A stretch of 34,693 nt of DNA from a virus: the IMG/VR virus record IMGVR_UViG_3300007542_000084, positions 1-34,693 of that record; one strand, given 5' to 3'. A model generated the notes under the pieces. The model saw nothing but the letters and a program-made list of their open reading frames with translations, did no database searches and had not been told where the DNA came from. Made by a program: the position numbers and the translations under genes. Below, piece after piece: positions 32,201 to 34,693 of the stretch. Each line of letters begins with the position of its first letter. Within the stretch, counting starts at the first letter, position 1.

Positions 32201-34693
32201 GAGATTTCTTAAGCAAAAGCTTGGGCAATGGGGGCCACAACATGATAAAGTTTATGACTTGATGGTTACTGGGAAAGCTATGAATCCGCAAGAAATGAAA
32301 CTTGCTGCACAACCATTAAAAGGGGTGTATTTTGAGATAAATGAAGGAAGACCTGTTTATCTTAAGTATTCTCAGATGGCATTAATTCCTTCTTTAGTTA
32401 AAGGAACTCCTATGGAAGCTATCTATAATAAGATGACTAAAAATCCAGAAACTGGAGAAGACTGGGGGTCTAAAGAAGGTCATTTAGAAATTCATGAAGT
32501 TGTCACAATAGATGGAATTAAAGTTGGAGCAGTAGCACCAACATCTATAAACAAACCAGGAACTACTGACTTATTAGATGAAGCTGATATTGTATTAAAT
32601 CCTCAAGTGCTTAACAATAGAGGATGGAAACTACAGCAGGATTTACCTATTAAGTTAATGCATGAAACTAATGTAGGTTCTCAGATTCAAAAAAACATAT
32701 TTGAAGGACTTAAATTAACAGAAGATTATTTTGTTAATGGTGAGAAAATGAATGGCAGCAAGCTTGCAACTAGGATACACGAAACTGTATCCAAGTTATC
32801 TAACTTAGGAAAAGAAGATATTAAAAGAAAGTTTGGTATTGACGAAAATAATATTATTAAAGACAAGCAATATATCTATAATGCTTTAATAGAAGAATTT
32901 AAGGATAGAGGAGGCAATGAGAATGTGCTTGATGCACTTCAAAAACAAATGCCTCTTGATGCAATACCTCAAATTAAAGGTAAGGTTGAAAGTATTTTTA
33001 TGTCCATTATGAACAGAAAAATGACTAAAATTTCTACTGAAGGTGGAAGTTTTATTCAGGTATCTCCATTTGGATTAGAAAAAGTAGGAAAAGATTCAGG
33101 AATAACTATTGTATCTAAAGACTATAATAACGAAGGATTACTTCCTCCTCGTATTGAGAAAGGGAAAGTATTGCCGGGCCAATGTTTTATACCTCATTCT
33201 CAGGTATTAAAAATACTTAAGAAACATAAGATTAACATAGAGGGTAAAGATTTGCAATCTGTAATAAATCTTTTAGATCCTAGTGCACTTGAATTAATTA
33301 CATATCGTATTCCAAACCAAGGGATGTCTTCTAATGACTATTTACAGGTTGTTGGAATATTACCTCCTGGAGTTGGAGATAGCATCATAGTATATGACGG
33401 ATTGCCCGCTAAGACTGGTAGTGATTTCGATATTGATAAGTTATTTGCAATGCAAAATAGTTTAGTTTATGACCCTGAAATAATGAAGGTAACTAAACTT
33501 ACAAAAGACAATATACATTTATTACCTAAAAAGAAAACTAAATTATCAGAGAATGCTTCTCAAAAACAAATACTTGAGGCAGACGCTAGAGATGAGGCTA
33601 ACCACAAAGCTGAAATAGAAAAGTTGCTCACTCAGAATGAACTTGTTGCTCAATATAAGGCTGTATTGAATGCTCCTCAATCATATGACAATATGATGAG
33701 GTCTATTGATGGTGCTCAACTTAAAGAGGATATTGCCGGAAAGAAAGGATTGTTTCCTGCACCAGAAATGAAGAATATGGAATTATTCTCTCCTCTTACT
33801 CAACTTGAAATTAAAAGTGAGTATTTATCAGGAAAAATGGGTGTAGGTCAAACTGCAAATCACCTGGTTGACCATGTAATGAATCAAATGTTAGATGTAA
33901 GACTTAATAAATGGCTTGGACAAGGTAACCAAAGAGAAATCACGGGGAAGAAAGGAAAGAAGTTAATTACTTTCTTTGACAGTGCTACTACTGGAAAACA
34001 ATCAATAGCAGATAATTTATCAGCATTCTTAAATGCATATGTAGATATTGCAAAAGACCCTTATATTGCTCGGGCAAATCACAACTCTATTACAGCTAAC
34101 ACTACATTTATGTTATTAAGAGCAGGTGTTGATTTAAAATGGGTAAATAGATTTATAGGTCAGCCAATTTTAAAAGAATTAGTTGCATTACAGCAAGAGA
34201 ACTTAAGTATTACTGCAAATGATATTTTACTTCCAGGAAAAGACGGTGAAATTAGCAAAGGATCTCCAATGGATAAACTTCGTGCAAAATACGGATTTGC
34301 ACCAATAGGTCAAACTGTTACAGGTCAAACTGTTGCAGGATTAACAGAAGCTGCACTCGAAGCTAATATTAGAAATGATGTGAGAGATGAAAAATTAGAC
34401 TATGAAGTTCTTAAAGCATGGTCATTTCTTCAGGAACAAGCTAAAATATTTGGAGAAAGCGTAATAGCTGCAAAATCAGACACTGCTGGTGCTGGTGGAA
34501 GTAATGTAGAAAGACAGATTAATGAAAATAAAATAGAAGAGGTATTATTAACTAAAACAAGAAAAACAAGAAAAAAGAAAGTTATATTAGGATATGAAGC
34601 TAAATTCAATGGAACTATGCTTGGGACATATCATAATAACACTATTAATTTTGTAAGAGATGTAGTTAGAGCTTCTAATTTATTTTTATCTGG
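29241..34693 (+). CDS. Virion-packaged RNA polymerase, crAss-like (partial, 3' end missing)
   Basis: ATG at 29241 (MKECNVLNIANGKKSELHEQ); the frame stays open for 1817 codons to the right edge. The decisive feature is SDFDIDK at bases 33420-33440, with D1395, D1397 and D1399. This is the metal-binding motif of the crAss-like single-chain RNA polymerase characterised from Cellulophaga phage phi14:2, a relative of eukaryotic RNA-silencing polymerases with two double-psi beta barrels. The position of the motif in the chain and the great length fit that enzyme. It would be injected with the DNA to transcribe early genes without the host polymerase. The about 1390 residues before the motif would hold the N-terminal region and first barrel. 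The remaining C-terminus lies outside the window. Confidence 0.88.
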   Translation, partial: MKECNVLNIANGKKSELHEQFREIFQDDQAAETAYAKVIGDSFMKRFGDWEYNYKNPMASDEEIYFHHNGITIEEAIEVQGLSKKEISKEIENLRKLGLVSTNGEPLLKQDLTNGLWFFTDKNGDRDYIDKFKFSEFTAQEVEEVTNHLLYKFVLQGGKKSYNEYNPSQLEEGRILASIDATIASYKEAIKGKDNETKLLANIKLVEKNRVEFKNELISAIAVLGVKVRERITDAEGNSITEVTEADKGGGVNIQESFETNSKETATVNTKIFLSQIEERVFAEDENGEELSVPVESGFLEEASFAKFDDVWNTLQKILVDEVGYGHGDNVVDIFDEMYNKIYSLKDTKLWMHDLLDKLNTYIADKNTNKITEFAQAFSKTNLNYFVTQVDGGEYIVINATSTNSRQSQLTNKWNNSFIARFLSEKGELADRERGVLAQILEDTRRSYNLADKAREKAKKKLKKDNELFSDETIAQEEYEDALFEISSKSAVDLVSILQRLGASDIYTDDVNTMILFNGGAAKTDQTIDSLYKAIGFMLNSKKGILSDGYKFVNESGSFENVFNKESFTKAFAEAVGFRMTDMSDSTVLLNQGKSGYTVSNPTYISNKINSWKKDQTELQDMLLDKSKHNSQWISHLLALEVTDANKREQEIQNRLDNFKEGLDASFTSKGKNDGVTNTSITTNDNINANLVQMLNDKLGGKSMFPTIIAADKSRRILFEGFDSFTSNIQQDPVTGGIYVSPKAISIAYGYFLDEYNRMKRVNRENSDDTIQKVVHYHGKDGNGLKSQIFPQFNKDSEDPAFRELREAIYDEDFDNDRYDGMSPGQEEIVKKFIENDIKDRVSEHATKLEGLDGISKKLLKNYGTKYKGSPYVSLAGDYFMNGLISSVEYTKLFSGDPAYYKNNADLIKRIPATYTDGLQLRLENGDALRFNQATVYGVVESSKYVDKIRESLTDKSIADAYTKDDAKKLGGVNTTDAQAWITPRRWRFLKQKLGQWGPQHDKVYDLMVTGKAMNPQEMKLAAQPLKGVYFEINEGRPVYLKYSQMALIPSLVKGTPMEAIYNKMTKNPETGEDWGSKEGHLEIHEVVTIDGIKVGAVAPTSINKPGTTDLLDEADIVLNPQVLNNRGWKLQQDLPIKLMHETNVGSQIQKNIFEGLKLTEDYFVNGEKMNGSKLATRIHETVSKLSNLGKEDIKRKFGIDENNIIKDKQYIYNALIEEFKDRGGNENVLDALQKQMPLDAIPQIKGKVESIFMSIMNRKMTKISTEGGSFIQVSPFGLEKVGKDSGITIVSKDYNNEGLLPPRIEKGKVLPGQCFIPHSQVLKILKKHKINIEGKDLQSVINLLDPSALELITYRIPNQGMSSNDYLQVVGILPPGVGDSIIVYDGLPAKTGSDFDIDKLFAMQNSLVYDPEIMKVTKLTKDNIHLLPKKKTKLSENASQKQILEADARDEANHKAEIEKLLTQNELVAQYKAVLNAPQSYDNMMRSIDGAQLKEDIAGKKGLFPAPEMKNMELFSPLTQLEIKSEYLSGKMGVGQTANHLVDHVMNQMLDVRLNKWLGQGNQREITGKKGKKLITFFDSATTGKQSIADNLSAFLNAYVDIAKDPYIARANHNSITANTTFMLLRAGVDLKWVNRFIGQPILKELVALQQENLSITANDILLPGKDGEISKGSPMDKLRAKYGFAPIGQTVTGQTVAGLTEAALEANIRNDVRDEKLDYEVLKAWSFLQEQAKIFGESVIAAKSDTAGAGGSNVERQINENKIEEVLLTKTRKTRKKKVILGYEAKFNGTMLGTYHNNTINFVRDVVRASNLFLS

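Noticed and set aside
1-34693. tRNA genes, CRISPR arrays, insertion sequences, integrase or attachment sites
   Set aside because: Nothing with cloverleaf features, regular spaced repeats, transposase or recombinase motifs was found by reading the sequence; gaps between genes are all under 125 bases.

Overview
The window is a continuous block of late (virion and lysis) genes from a crAss-like bacteriophage (order Crassvirales), so the host is very probably a member of the Bacteroidota. Four things support this. The 499-residue major capsid protein is of the crAss type. The block runs in the order capsid, ring/connector proteins, very large muzzle-type tail protein, large cargo proteins, giant virion RNA polymerase. 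The polymerase carries the DFDID catalytic motif. The DNA is AT-rich, with Bacteroidota-style promoters (TTGAC, 18 bases, TAnnTTTG) in place of E. coli-type signals. Every convincing gene is on the + strand and packing is very tight, with several TAATG stop/start overlaps. No terminase, portal, replication gene, tRNA, CRISPR array or insertion sequence is visible; terminase and portal presumably lie upstream.

Layout. (1) 1-1056: the C-terminal end of a self-cleaving (peptidase S74) tail or head fibre, then two small proteins, one resembling the start of a fibre. (2) 1146-2706: a lysis cassette of holin, DUF5675-like protein and a membrane-anchored periplasmic protein that could be a spanin. 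(3) 2791-8315: head genes, comprising a probable scaffold, the major capsid protein followed by a terminator hairpin, a conserved structural protein, a ring/adaptor-like protein, and a 324-residue probable decoration or structural protein closed by a strong terminator. (4) 8405-11124: accessory surface proteins, with a CxxC...CxxC protein, two genes sharing four cadherin-like repeats, and a four-cysteine beta protein. (5) 11222-18286: tail-assembly genes opened by a clear promoter, namely a calcineurin-like phosphoesterase with an altered metal site, a ring protein, a basic protein, a second ring protein and the 1352-residue muzzle-type protein. (6) 18341-end: the ejection block, opened by a near twin of that promoter. 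It holds a membrane protein, a muramidase/zinc-protease fusion, three cargo proteins and the virion RNA polymerase, which runs off the right edge.

How the parts fit (inference from the family). The capsid holds the cargo proteins and RNA polymerase, the ring and muzzle proteins form the short tail, and the surface fibres bind the host. On infection the muramidase/protease and membrane-active cargo proteins would open a path through the envelope so that polymerase and DNA can enter. The lysis cassette releases progeny. The most unusual points are the muramidase/zincin fusion, the phosphoesterase with Cys in place of a metal-binding Asp, the cadherin-like repeats split over two genes with hairpins on both sides of the second start, a 13-bp perfect inverted repeat enclosing a promoter-like motif, and two pairs of precisely spaced repeated promoter elements.
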